Shown in pieces: positions 1 to 8,051 of a stretch of 64,000 nucleotides of DNA; position 1 is the first letter of the stretch, and the number at the start of each line of letters is the position of its first letter. Source of the stretch: Musicola paradisiaca NCPPB 2511 (GTDB lineage: Bacteria > Pseudomonadota > Gammaproteobacteria > Enterobacterales > Enterobacteriaceae); NCBI RefSeq assembly GCF_000400505.1, contig NZ_CM001857.1:3404290-3468289 (forward strand). Reading direction: 5' to 3'. A program made the translations under genes and the position numbers. The notes beneath the pieces were generated by a model that did no database searches, was not told where the DNA came from, and saw nothing but the letters and a program-made list of their open reading frames with translations.

Positions 1-65
1 TTTGCACACAGAGCCGTTTTCACACATAAAAGCTAACCCTAATCAAATATAATAAGGAAGATAAA

Positions 66-452
66 ATGAATAAATTTATTGTAACCTCCTTTTTCATTGT
101 AATATTTTTAATTTCTGGCTGTTCAACATCAGGGAACCAAAAAATCAAAAATGAAACGGCTCAAAGCCTTCAATCGAAAATAATTAAAAACAAAACAACT
201 AAGGCAGAGCTACTTGTTCAACTTGGTGAGCCTGACACCAGAACGACTCTTGACGATGGCAACGAGCAGTGGAGATACTTAATGTATAACAATCAGTTCA
301 ATGCCTCGAATTTTATCCCTGTTGTCGGTTTGCTAACTGGCGGTTCCCAGACTCAGTCTAAAACTCTCGAAATCGACTTCAATGGAGAAACCGTAAGCAA
401 ATGGACATTCTCTACTGATAATAACAATACAAAATCTGGCATTCTTAATTAA
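66..452 (+). CDS. Small lipoprotein with BamE/SmpA-like C-terminal part
   Basis: A 128-residue predicted lipoprotein. Residues 1-19 form a signal peptide with a lipobox ending LISGC, so Cys19 would be lipidated. Residues about 45-70 (KTTKAELLVQLGEPDTR, then GNEQWRY) resemble the BamE/SmpA fold, where a short helix followed by a G-x-P turn recurs. The start is supported by an AAGGAAG ribosome site six bases upstream. A second lipoprotein gene begins 20 bp downstream and a strong terminator follows it, so the two form an operon. The function is unknown; a role in envelope assembly or inhibition would be a guess. Confidence 0.75.
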   Translation: MNKFIVTSFFIVIFLISGCSTSGNQKIKNETAQSLQSKIIKNKTTKAELLVQLGEPDTRTTLDDGNEQWRYLMYNNQFNASNFIPVVGLLTGGSQTQSKTLEIDFNGETVSKWTFSTDNNNTKSGILN

Positions 453-471
453 TCGTTTCCTGGATAAGAAA

Positions 472-789
472 ATGAAAACATACTCAATTCTCGCAGTTCT
501 CCTTTCGACTTTTCTATTAACAGCCTGTAATTCCGAACCTTCTGAAAAAGACATATACAATGCTTTCAAAAGTGTTGTAGATAGATCAAATGCAAGTATG
601 AAAGCTCTAAACTCAAGTATTCCCGAAAAAGACCTTTTAAAAATAGATTATGTGAGAAAAGTTAGTTGCACAGAAGAAGCAAACAATGTTTATAACTGCA
701 TTGTCGATGCATCCATTAGCAATATGAAACAGACAAAGCCTGTTAAGCTTGTGAAAGCTGATGGTGTCTGGAAAGAAATACAACAATAA
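472..789 (+). CDS. Small lipoprotein of unknown function
   Basis: A 105-residue predicted lipoprotein with a signal peptide and lipobox (LLTAC, Cys19). The mature part is charged. It holds two cysteines (in VSCTEE and YNCIVD) that could form a disulfide in the periplasm, and ends in a short beta-like segment (PVKLVKADGVWKEI). It lies 20 bp after the other lipoprotein gene in the same direction and just before a rho-independent terminator, so the two are probably co-transcribed. The fold loosely recalls short periplasmic lipoproteins found in phage and plasmid islands, but I do not recognise the family. Confidence 0.7.
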   Translation: MKTYSILAVLLSTFLLTACNSEPSEKDIYNAFKSVVDRSNASMKALNSSIPEKDLLKIDYVRKVSCTEEANNVYNCIVDASISNMKQTKPVKLVKADGVWKEIQQ

Positions 790-811
790 AAATCAAAAAC
801 CATCCACCGTT

Positions 812-839
812 AAAGCCCCTAACGCAAGGGGCTTTTTTT
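812..839 (+). terminator. Rho-independent terminator of the lipoprotein pair
   Basis: The arms AAAGCCCCT (812-820) and AGGGGCTTT (827-835) pair around a six-base loop and run into a T tract. It lies 22 bp after the stop codon at 789. Confidence 0.9.
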
Positions 840-944
840 ATTTGGCTGATCATGATTATAAAGTAGCACAAGTAAATTTAAAAAAATTTGACAAAATTAG
901 ATATAAGATGAAAATATAAAAATAAACCAGAGGAGAAAAACCCA

Positions 945-1139
945 ATGAAAAAACGCTATATTTTTATTTTAGTTTGCATTTTGGCAAATATAATATCATT
1001 TATTTATTTAGCTAACCATCACCAAAATACATTCTTGTATTGGGTCACATCAACCATAATTATATTTTCTTTAGTATTCTCACCTCTTTTAGTGATGATA
1101 GCAACGGTTGAACCTGAAAAAGATTCATTTAAAAAGTAA
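945..1139 (+). CDS. Two-helix small membrane protein
   Basis: A 64-residue protein made almost wholly of two hydrophobic segments (about residues 5-23 and 31-54) with a positively charged N-terminus (MKKR) and a charged tail (EPEKDSFKK). A good ribosome site (GAGGAG) lies nine bases before the ATG, which is the main reason to treat it as real. An AT-rich stretch with a TTGACA hexamer (888-893) lies upstream, without a clearly spaced -10. No family recognised. Small two-helix proteins in islands can be toxins, phage-exclusion proteins or membrane-complex subunits; nothing here decides between them. Confidence 0.55.
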   Translation: MKKRYIFILVCILANIISFIYLANHHQNTFLYWVTSTIIIFSLVFSPLLVMIATVEPEKDSFKK

Positions 1140-1192
1140 TAATAACAAGGTAAAAATGGAAACTCCTGTAATTAATGATATTTTATTATTTT

Positions 1193-1645
1193 TTATAGCA
1201 TCTTCTTTTTTTTGTTTATTTCATTTGCTTCTTTTATGTGTTGTTCTCTTTCGTCCATATAAGATAAATACCCATCACAGTAAGAAACACAACACTTGAT
1301 TACAGCAACAATTGCCATGGCATAAACATATAAGAACCCGTGAATACTATTTAAATGCTGTGTAAAAATATCTTCTGGAACTTTAATTACAGTTTTTATA
1401 ACCAAAATAATTGCAACCAGCGAAGCTTGAAAATATAATATTGAATCAACATATGACTTTAATGCCTTTTTATATTTAGGATACAGAAAATAGCAGAATA
1501 TCAACCCTATAATAAAAGGAAGATACATAAGGCAGTAGCCGGAAGCAGGTAAGTTTAGATAAAAAGAAAAAGAACTTAAAATAGCAAAAATCAAAAAAAT
1601 GAGGATGGTCAAAGTCTTTTTAAGATTACTATTTATTATGTTCAT
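1193..1645 (-). CDS. Four-helix membrane protein, unknown
   Basis: A 150-residue predicted inner-membrane protein. Hydrophobic segments lie at about residues 11-31, 33-55, 67-87 and 98-115. They are followed by a cytosolic tail rich in Lys and Glu (DEREQHIKEANEINKKKK). The spacing suggests two helical hairpins. It is convergent with the small membrane gene ending at 1139, with about 50 bp between them. A 64-codon reading frame on the other strand (1108-1299) overlaps it and lacks its character. No family recognised. Confidence 0.6.
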   Translation of the reverse strand: MNIINSNLKKTLTILIFLIFAILSSFSFYLNLPASGYCLMYLPFIIGLIFCYFLYPKYKKALKSYVDSILYFQASLVAIILVIKTVIKVPEDIFTQHLNSIHGFLYVYAMAIVAVIKCCVSYCDGYLSYMDEREQHIKEANEINKKKKML

Positions 1646-1949
1646 TACGCAATCATTATCCTATATATTTTAGATTACACAATCTTAGAAGTGGTCTGTT
1701 TCAAGTTATGATAGCCTTACTACTCCCAGATAGTAAAGAAAATTATGAATTATGGCTTATAACATCGCCACCTATTAATTTTGGTAGTAATTACTTGCTA
1801 TTATAAAGTAGTGAGTGCGAATATGCTTACTTCCGATTGCTCTGTTCTATATGAATGCAGGAAATAATACAAAATTGAAGAAATAACACTAATAAAAGTC
1901 TTCATTTCCATAGCTTACTCAAGCTGTAATACATAATTCTCTGGTGCCT
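1646..1949. other. Gene-free stretch, no clear content
   Basis: About 300 bp of AT-rich sequence between two leftward genes. I see only a short inverted repeat, TTACTA and TAGTAA around eight bases near 1719-1738, which is too weak to call. It should contain the promoter of the 1193-1645 gene. No RNA gene or longer reading frame is evident. Confidence 0.5.
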
Positions 1950-2378
1950 TTATAATCTTATCTTGCTCGCACGAACTACCTCATGTGTCAGTTCTTTATC
2001 TATCATCTTCATTTCATACTGTGTTCTTACAATAGAATATATCTCTTCTGCCTTTTCTTGATTGCTATCGATATAGTTAACAAGAGAGTTTAGCTCACGG
2101 AGAACGGCTTCTTTGTTGTTTAATCGTCGTAACAGATTACCTGTCAGACATTTATACACAGAACTGAACATCGCCATAATGTTGTCTATGTTTCGGTTAG
2201 ATCGGGTGTATATCCGTTTCGGATAGAAATACTTTAAGTGATAGCCAACGAACACCAGGTAGAGTTGGTGAGAGAAACTTTTATCTCCGGGCTGGTATCG
2301 TTTAGATATATATTTATCTACGATGACAACAAGCTGCTCTTCAAGTGTCATTACTGAATCAAAATTGTTTTTGTTCAT
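1950..2378 (-). CDS. Unknown protein downstream of the recombinase operon
   Basis: A 142-residue protein from the ATG at 2378, chosen because AAGGA lies nine bases before it; the open frame extends 21 codons further up. No signal peptide or membrane segment. It appears alpha-helical and basic in the middle (YFYPKRIYTRSNRNID), with a helical C-terminal half rich in Glu, Asn and Lys. It follows the coiled-coil protein gene of the recombinase operon by about 100 bp on the same strand and could be its last gene. I do not recognise the family. It could be a recombination accessory factor or the first cargo gene. Confidence 0.6.
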   Translation of the reverse strand: MNKNNFDSVMTLEEQLVVIVDKYISKRYQPGDKSFSHQLYLVFVGYHLKYFYPKRIYTRSNRNIDNIMAMFSSVYKCLTGNLLRRLNNKEAVLRELNSLVNYIDSNQEKAEEIYSIVRTQYEMKMIDKELTHEVVRASKIRL

Positions 2379-2480
2379 AAGTTGCATCCTTGCAAAATTT
2401 GATTTTGTCTTCCTGACAATACATATATAATTACCACACATTTAAAAAATATCAATAGACAAAACCTATTAATATTGAAA

Positions 2481-2873
2481 TTATTTTTTGTTTTGGGGAA
2501 AAATTTGATCTTCTCTAAGACCTTTGCTGTATGCGACCATCTGAAGGTCTCTAACCATAACAAGAAGTCTATTATTCTCATTTAGTAATCTCGCATTTTC
2601 AGATTCTAATGTTCGAATTTTATTCGAAGCATAAGCGAGACTCTGAGGTTTTTTAATATTCGTAACAGTATAATATTTATTTTTCTTCTTCTGGTTATAT
2701 GCATATTTTATAGCGGTATGTCTTGAAAGAGCTTGTCGTGATGGTTTTTTCCCAAAATGTTCTTCAAGTGAGTCACAAATCCCAACCCAAGTTATATCTC
2801 CTTCCCAGCTGTTTATTCTATCAAGAATAAACTCAATATCTTTACTACTAAACTTTTTGCTCATGTTCGTCAC
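2481..2873 (-). CDS. Small coiled-coil protein of the recombinase module (TnpC/GmtX-like)
   Basis: A 130-residue protein with two parts. An N-terminal helical domain (residues about 8-55) contains a helix-turn-helix-like stretch (KPSRQALSRHTAIKYAY). A C-terminal leucine/asparagine-rich coiled coil follows (about 80-115, LESENARLLNENNRLL). The gene overlaps the end of the 552-residue recombinase gene by 26 bp, so the two are translationally coupled. In Tn554-type elements a protein of this size and form, TnpC, sits last after two recombinases, and GMT islands carry a small third protein, GmtX. The match here is by size, layout and coiled coil, not by alignment. Its likely role is as DNA-binding accessory protein for the recombinases. 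Confidence 0.7.
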   Translation of the reverse strand: MTNMSKKFSSKDIEFILDRINSWEGDITWVGICDSLEEHFGKKPSRQALSRHTAIKYAYNQKKKNKYYTVTNIKKPQSLAYASNKIRTLESENARLLNENNRLLVMVRDLQMVAYSKGLREDQIFPQNKK

Positions 2874-4506
2874 CTTTATTGTAATATCTAATGATATGGT
2901 TTATGATTTTATCGATTTCTTTAATTTCCTTAACAAGTATTTTCACTCGTTGATTATCATGCTGGCTTTTATATAATTCATAATCATTGCGCAGTGATTC
3001 TAAATTCTCTTTGATCTTAGCAATTAGTTCAAATCTAACTCCTTCTCCTAAATCAGATAACATTTCTTCGGAAAATAACACCTTCCTCTCGATATTTCTC
3101 AATTCTTCCCAACTTCTGTTGTCATAAACACTATTTTGTTCAACACTTCGTCTTCCTGACCAAAATGCTATTTCCACCTCAGATAACATAGCCCTTTGAG
3201 CAAGCGTATTCAAAAGATGCCTTGGCTGATGGCTTCTAAACACTTCTTTCATACCATCTGGTTGTAACGATTTATGCCTTTGAAAGAAATTTAAAGCACT
3301 ATCTTTCCCTGCACCTGATCTTTTCTTGAAGTCTGCAAAAAATAATTTTTTAGTTGCAGGTGCAACATGAAATAAGTCACTTCCCTTTTTCATATGCAAT
3401 TGATCTTTAGCTAACAGTAAGAGTTTATTGCTGAGTTTGGTAGGAATAAAAAAATCATTCCAATGATCTGTTTTTTCCTCATAATTTAAAACTTCGTTCC
3501 AAAATTCTTTTGCACTAATTCTCTTCTCTTCGACCTTTGCCAAGACATTTTGTGTCCTGATATTAAAGGAGTTTTTGTTTTTTATATTCAAGATATCGCA
3601 CAGCTTTGTATAAAAATCATTTGCCTCTGGTTCTGTTCCTAACAGGTTGTAAAATTCTAATTCACCATTTTCGCGGATAGCAGCGATAGCCCTTGCTGTA
3701 TGAGATAAATTTTTTAACCTTTGGATAGCTAATCTGGCTATTGGTTTCATATTACTGGGAATCCACTTAATACTATCACCATACCCTTTTGCACAGAAAT
3801 AGCGAATGCCATAAGTAGCTTTCCCCTCAGAATCAGTCCCTTCAACTTCACAATCTACTTCAAGGTTTATGATCTCAGATATTCGTGTAGGGGCACAAAG
3901 AAGTAAAGCTATAATAGAGGAGGTAAATATATCTCGTTCACTTTTATCATCAGAACGAAATACTCTACCTATAAAATCAATCACATCGTCTTCGGGTAAC
4001 TTCTTTTTAACATTATTTTGTTCTGAAATATCCCTTGCTGATTTATTTGAAATCCCTCTCAACCTGGTGTTAAACCTGCTGAGTCTTGGGTTTATTATGT
4101 TTTTTGTTGCTAAGACTTCTAAAATTTCTTTCAGTGTTTTTTCTATTGCACATGCACGATTGATTGAGTAATTTTTTTCAGCTTGATCTACAATATTGAA
4201 TATAATTTCTGAATTTAAGTTAACGATATGAAGATCAACATTTAATTCCATATATGAATATTCCATAAGCTTGATTGTTGTCAGATAAATCAGTGATTTA
4301 TGCACATTAGGGAAACATTCTCTATATATAAGGACTTTCGCTAACTGTTGAAAATGCTCCCCCATATTTATATCATTTATTTTATAACTAAACTTTTTGA
4401 AAGCCACTCCTTTCCCCCATGATAGGCTACTCCAGTTTATTATATTGTCTCTTTCTGCTTGAACTCTTACTTCATTTGCGAAAAAATCATAATTTTTAAA
4501 ATACAT
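2848..4506 (-). CDS. Tyrosine recombinase 3 of the trio (552 aa, TnpB-like)
   Basis: A 552-residue tyrosine recombinase. The N-terminal half (about 1-180) is a long helical DNA-binding region. The catalytic domain starts near residue 185 with the first active Arg in APTRISEI. A likely beta-hairpin Lys is in AKGYGDSIKW, then box II HQPRH, Trp in FWSGRRS and the nucleophile in SVYDNRS, so all key residues are present. The C-terminal tail is a charged helix (about 500-552). It starts 5 bp after the stop of recombinase 2, with an AGAGGA ribosome site, and its end overlaps the coiled-coil gene. The length and long N-terminal region recall Tn554 TnpB-type recombinases. GMT assignment is plausible but unproven. 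Confidence 0.85.
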   Translation of the reverse strand: MYFKNYDFFANEVRVQAERDNIINWSSLSWGKGVAFKKFSYKINDINMGEHFQQLAKVLIYRECFPNVHKSLIYLTTIKLMEYSYMELNVDLHIVNLNSEIIFNIVDQAEKNYSINRACAIEKTLKEILEVLATKNIINPRLSRFNTRLRGISNKSARDISEQNNVKKKLPEDDVIDFIGRVFRSDDKSERDIFTSSIIALLLCAPTRISEIINLEVDCEVEGTDSEGKATYGIRYFCAKGYGDSIKWIPSNMKPIARLAIQRLKNLSHTARAIAAIRENGELEFYNLLGTEPEANDFYTKLCDILNIKNKNSFNIRTQNVLAKVEEKRISAKEFWNEVLNYEEKTDHWNDFFIPTKLSNKLLLLAKDQLHMKKGSDLFHVAPATKKLFFADFKKRSGAGKDSALNFFQRHKSLQPDGMKEVFRSHQPRHLLNTLAQRAMLSEVEIAFWSGRRSVEQNSVYDNRSWEELRNIERKVLFSEEMLSDLGEGVRFELIAKIKENLESLRNDYELYKSQHDNQRVKILVKEIKEIDKIINHIIRYYNKGDEHEQKV

Positions 4507-4511
4507 GGTAT

Positions 4512-5867
4512 TTATTCCTCTTCACTGTTAAGAAACTTTATTATTGTGTTGATTTTACTCTCTACACTTGTGAATAAAGCAACCAATAGTTCTACTTCTG
4601 ATTGTTTTGAATGATTGGATATTAATTGATTAGTTAGTTTTTTTATATTAATCAAATCCTCAATCATTTTGAATGTGATACCCTCACTATCCATTAGAAA
4701 TGAAGAAGCATAGGGGCTTATTGATTCATTAATTGCTTGTTCTATTCTGAACGAAAACTCCTCGTTATTTTTCGCATAAGATAGTACGGATTTCAAATTT
4801 GTATGATCCAGAACTTTAGCTAAAGTACTTAACCCATATCCTCTTTGAGCAAGTCTTGTTGCCAGAGTAATCCTTAACTGTCGGGAGTTTATTGTAGAAT
4901 TTTTATTACCACTAACTCTACGGTGAACAGATTGCAATCGACTTGTAATTGTCTTTGAACTCATATGCAAGTTTACAAAGTTATTTTCATAAAATTCGTT
5001 AATCTTATAACCAGAATTAAAAAAGCTTGGGTCAATAAATAATGGGAGATTATCTAATTCTTCTTTGCTTAATTTATCCTGAGCTTCATTTTGTACAAAA
5101 GCTTTAACTATGGCTTTAAGCTCGGATAATGAATCAAATAAATTATCACTAATTTTCAATTCAGTGAAATCAGTTCGAAACTTCCCACCTTGTTTTAATC
5201 TCGGAATATTTAAATAATTACCTTCATTTTTAATATAAAGGTCTTTTCTCTTAAGTTGTGCTATCTGCATTGGTCTTCGACCAGTATAAATTAGTAGCAT
5301 AACCAAAAGATAATCATTCATGGTTATGTTGCCTTCATTATATTCTTTTGTAATACTAAATATTAAGTGCTTCATTTCATTATCAGGCAGTGGCCTTAAG
5401 TATTTTTGCCTTTCATTATAGGCCGTAGTTGTCCTGGGTTTTGCGACTTTCCATTTTGAGATTAAATCTATAACCTCTTGTTTTAAGACTTTATTGTGTA
5501 ACTCATGAAATTTTATTAGAAAGTATTTCATACTTTCTACATGCGTATAGTTTATTTTTAAGAATGTATTGTAGAACCGTTTCAACAAACCACACTCAAA
5601 CTCTTTCAACTCACCATTATTAAATACAATTAATTTCTTAATGGCAAAGTAGAACTTTCTCGTATAAGCAGAGCTAAAATGTACAGCGGTATATGCAAGA
5701 GTTTCTTTTACAAGTGATAATAAAGATAAGTTGATTGTATTTTCTAAATATAACAAATTCAACTTTATGTCTTTACTGAGAACCCAAACATTATCCTTTA
5801 CATTGAATTCAAATCCGCTATCTTTTACTTTTAATACCGAGAGCTTTTCTAAAATCGATTTCTCCAT
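4512..5867 (-). CDS. Tyrosine recombinase 2 of the trio (451 aa)
   Basis: A 451-residue tyrosine recombinase. An N-terminal SAM-like core-binding domain (about 40-150) precedes the catalytic domain: Arg in YTGRRPMQIAQL, a candidate Lys in RLKQGGKFR, His in LDHTN and Tyr in SVLSYAKN. Box II reads SRQLRIT, so the usual His of H-x-x-R is replaced while the Arg is kept. A helical tail follows the catalytic Tyr. The start at 5867 is firm because AAAGGAGGAG lies just before it. It overlaps the end of recombinase 1 by 50 bp, so translation is coupled. The altered box II may mean a specialised or less active subunit working within a mixed recombinase complex. Confidence 0.85.
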   Translation of the reverse strand: MEKSILEKLSVLKVKDSGFEFNVKDNVWVLSKDIKLNLLYLENTINLSLLSLVKETLAYTAVHFSSAYTRKFYFAIKKLIVFNNGELKEFECGLLKRFYNTFLKINYTHVESMKYFLIKFHELHNKVLKQEVIDLISKWKVAKPRTTTAYNERQKYLRPLPDNEMKHLIFSITKEYNEGNITMNDYLLVMLLIYTGRRPMQIAQLKRKDLYIKNEGNYLNIPRLKQGGKFRTDFTELKISDNLFDSLSELKAIVKAFVQNEAQDKLSKEELDNLPLFIDPSFFNSGYKINEFYENNFVNLHMSSKTITSRLQSVHRRVSGNKNSTINSRQLRITLATRLAQRGYGLSTLAKVLDHTNLKSVLSYAKNNEEFSFRIEQAINESISPYASSFLMDSEGITFKMIEDLINIKKLTNQLISNHSKQSEVELLVALFTSVESKINTIIKFLNSEEE

Positions 5868-7098
5868 TCACTCCTCCTTTATTATTATTTATTTTTTCTT
5901 CTTTCAGTAAATCTGCTTCCTGGAAAGCCCTGGAAGCCTCTTCGCTTATAAATCTATTATTATAAATCAGAACTGATTTTGAGTTTACTTTCCAACCCAT
6001 TCTAATGCACCGGATTCTATCTAACTCGTTTAATTTATATGGGTCTGTTACACCTATATACTTTAAGCTGTATATATAGTTCCATGTATGTCGTAAACAA
6101 TGTCCAGTGAAGTGACTGAAAGAGCTTCCTTCATATTCAATTTCTTTTATTTTTCTCATAATTTTGTTATATGCACTTATGGTTAATGGTAATCCCTCTG
6201 TAACTCCGGATTTGTGAGTAACTAATATATAATCATGATTCTTACATTTAGCATGATATGATCTCTCACCTTCAATATATGAACTTATCTGCATACATAA
6301 CCTTTCACTGATATTAATCTCTCTCTCAACCGTTTTTACGAGTGGTTGAAATACTCTGGGATCTTCTGGGTCATTTATTCTTTTTGATATTTTCAGATAT
6401 CTTTGCTTTCTTTTAAAATCTGATATCTTTAAGTTTAAAAGCTCCCCTCCTCGCATTCCAGTTTCATAAAGTATTAATATAGCAAGTTGATTTCTTTTCC
6501 GACAATTCCTCTCAAATGGATTGTATTCGCTTTCAGGACTGACACATTCCAGTAGAGCTTCTACAGTTTCTTTTTCTAAAGATTTGAAATTATCGCTCAT
6601 ATAAGAATATGAAGTTATCTTAGGTTTATGCTTTTGAAAGTTGGATTTAATGAATTTTAGCAATGAATTTGTTTCATACACAGAACCTCTATAAAACGAA
6701 TCATAAATCCATGATATATAGTCGCTAATAACTGTAAGTCGATAATGTAGATTTTCTTCGTTAACCTTTTTGTATGTCACCATATCAATTATTTTACGTT
6801 TCTTCCTTTTCACTCTAAGAAACTCTGATAATGAATATAACTCTGTATAGCTTAAAAAAGTCTTGTTACTTACTCTTTCGAGTATACTTATATTTTCCTT
6901 AATCAAGTATTTTTCAAAAAGGATCAAAACATAGGCGTTTCTCAATATAGTATTGAACGACTTATTTTTCTGTCGCCCAAGCAAACCAAGATATATATTT
7001 TGATAGTATAACGGCAGGCCAGAGTTTGAATTTAATATCATACAAAATCTTTCTCCCCCTTTCGTCATTATCTTTTTAACTAAATATTCACTCTTCAT
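5818..7098 (-). CDS. Tyrosine recombinase 1 of the trio (426 aa)
   Basis: A 426-residue tyrosine recombinase and first gene of the leftward operon. The N-terminal core-binding region covers about residues 35-160. The catalytic domain has Arg in YETGMRGGELL, a candidate Lys in LVKTVE, box II as HCLRHTW, Trp in RMGWKVNSK and Tyr in SVLIYNNR, so it appears active. It is basic and AT-rich in codon use like the rest of the island. About 120 bp upstream lies a perfect 26-bp palindrome that could be its operator or a recombination site. By order it corresponds to TnpA in Tn554 or to the first recombinase of a GMT-type set. Confidence 0.85.
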   Translation of the reverse strand: MKSEYLVKKIMTKGGERFCMILNSNSGLPLYYQNIYLGLLGRQKNKSFNTILRNAYVLILFEKYLIKENISILERVSNKTFLSYTELYSLSEFLRVKRKKRKIIDMVTYKKVNEENLHYRLTVISDYISWIYDSFYRGSVYETNSLLKFIKSNFQKHKPKITSYSYMSDNFKSLEKETVEALLECVSPESEYNPFERNCRKRNQLAILILYETGMRGGELLNLKISDFKRKQRYLKISKRINDPEDPRVFQPLVKTVEREINISERLCMQISSYIEGERSYHAKCKNHDYILVTHKSGVTEGLPLTISAYNKIMRKIKEIEYEGSSFSHFTGHCLRHTWNYIYSLKYIGVTDPYKLNELDRIRCIRMGWKVNSKSVLIYNNRFISEEASRAFQEADLLKEEKINNNKGGVNGEIDFRKALGIKSKR

Positions 7099-7214
7099 TG
7101 TTACCCCATAATTTATTTTTATTTATAGGTAACATAATTTTTTAGCAAGTTACAAATTTATTTTTCATTATTTTCAACAACCTTATTAATTGCGGCTCCA
7201 ATAACGAATCGGCC

Positions 7215-7240
7215 ATATATTCACCTTAAGGTGAATATAT
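7215..7240. repeat. Perfect 26-bp palindrome upstream of the recombinase operon
   Basis: Bases 7215-7240 are a perfect inverted repeat centred on CACCTTAAGGTG with ATATAT ends. The left half recurs, with one change, as TATATTTACCTTA at 7249-7261. It lies 117-142 bp before the start of recombinase 1 and about 200 bp before the divergent gene at 7443. It could be an operator for both or a recombination site. There is no T tract on either side, so a terminator is unlikely. Confidence 0.8.
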
Positions 7241-7442
7241 AGTCCCCTATATTTACCTTAGTTAGTAACTTATTGATATAAAATGAATAATAGAAAAGTG
7301 TAATTTGTTTTGTAAAGTACAAATCAGGAATTAGTAAATATTGAAATGTACGGTGTACGAAAATTTAAACAACTATGTTAATGGACACTATATGATGTTA
7401 AAATCACTGATCTAACGAGCTATATTATATGGGCAATGTTTC

Positions 7443-8018
7443 ATGGGACGAAAAACTTCTGCATTTTTAAAGTTAATAGGAGTTATAGGTTCTTTATGCG
7501 GGATTATTGCGACAGCATTCGCAATCTATGCGCACTACAACCCGACCTCCCCTTCTACTCAGAGATATGACAGCATTGTAGGAAGCTGGCTATCTGATTA
7601 CTCTTACACTGTAAAAGGTAATACCGTTAGGGTTAATGGAAAAACGACCTTCTTCTCTAATGGAAAATACAACTTTCATGGCAGTATCTCTATTGACTCT
7701 TATGCTCCAGGTGATCATATATTCATAGACTATCTTTCTGACGGTGCTGGTGATTGGCAACTATATGATAATGAGTTAATTACATCATTAAATAGCTTAA
7801 AAACAAAACCCATGAAGCTGGTTTTAAATAACAAAGATCTTGATCCACTGAAAATAGAGGTGGTAAACAATAAAAAGTTACCAACTATTGAGGAGAGTAT
7901 GGCAGATGGGAAAAACCAAGCCTATAAAATAATTCAAACCACAAAGAGTCAGTTAACACTGGAAGTTATTAACGAAATAGGAAACAATTTTAAGTTTAAC
8001 ATGCACAAAGCAAACTAA
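7443..8018 (+). CDS. Membrane-anchored beta-rich (lipocalin-like) protein, unknown
   Basis: A 191-residue protein with a basic N-terminus and one hydrophobic segment (about residues 9-29, LKLIGVIGSLCGIIATAFAIY) that would anchor it in the inner membrane. The rest is predicted beta-rich: SIVGSWLSDYSYTVKG, VNGKTTFFSNGKYNFHG and GDWQLYDNELI. These recall lipocalin-type strands (GSW, then repeated short strands). The ribosome site is weak, so the start is less sure. It is convergent with the Gabija helicase gene and shares a hairpin with it. The function is unknown; its place between the recombinase operon and a defence pair makes it a cargo gene worth testing. Confidence 0.65.
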   Translation: MGRKTSAFLKLIGVIGSLCGIIATAFAIYAHYNPTSPSTQRYDSIVGSWLSDYSYTVKGNTVRVNGKTTFFSNGKYNFHGSISIDSYAPGDHIFIDYLSDGAGDWQLYDNELITSLNSLKTKPMKLVLNNKDLDPLKIEVVNNKKLPTIEESMADGKNQAYKIIQTTKSQLTLEVINEIGNNFKFNMHKAN

Positions 8019-8022
8019 GTCT

Positions 8023-8045
8023 GATGGCGATATAAAATCGCCATC
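8023..8045. terminator. Hairpin between convergent genes
   Basis: A nine-base-pair stem, GATGGCGAT with ATCGCCATC, closes a five-base loop 5 bp after the stop at 8018 and just before the convergent stop at 8052. No long T tract follows on either strand, so termination would be modest. It probably serves both genes. Confidence 0.55.
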
Positions 8046-8051
8046 CCATGA

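Noticed and set aside
1108..1299. 64-codon plus-strand frame
   Set aside because: It overlaps the 945-1139 gene and the better supported minus-strand membrane protein at 1193-1645, and has no ribosome site.
1719..1738. Short inverted repeat TTACTA/TAGTAA
   Set aside because: Six-base arms in AT-rich DNA are expected by chance; no second copy was seen.
2848..7098. RIT (recombinases in trio) element
   Set aside because: Not excluded, but RIT sets lack a small coiled-coil gene after the third recombinase, and the sizes here fit a Tn554/GMT-type layout better.
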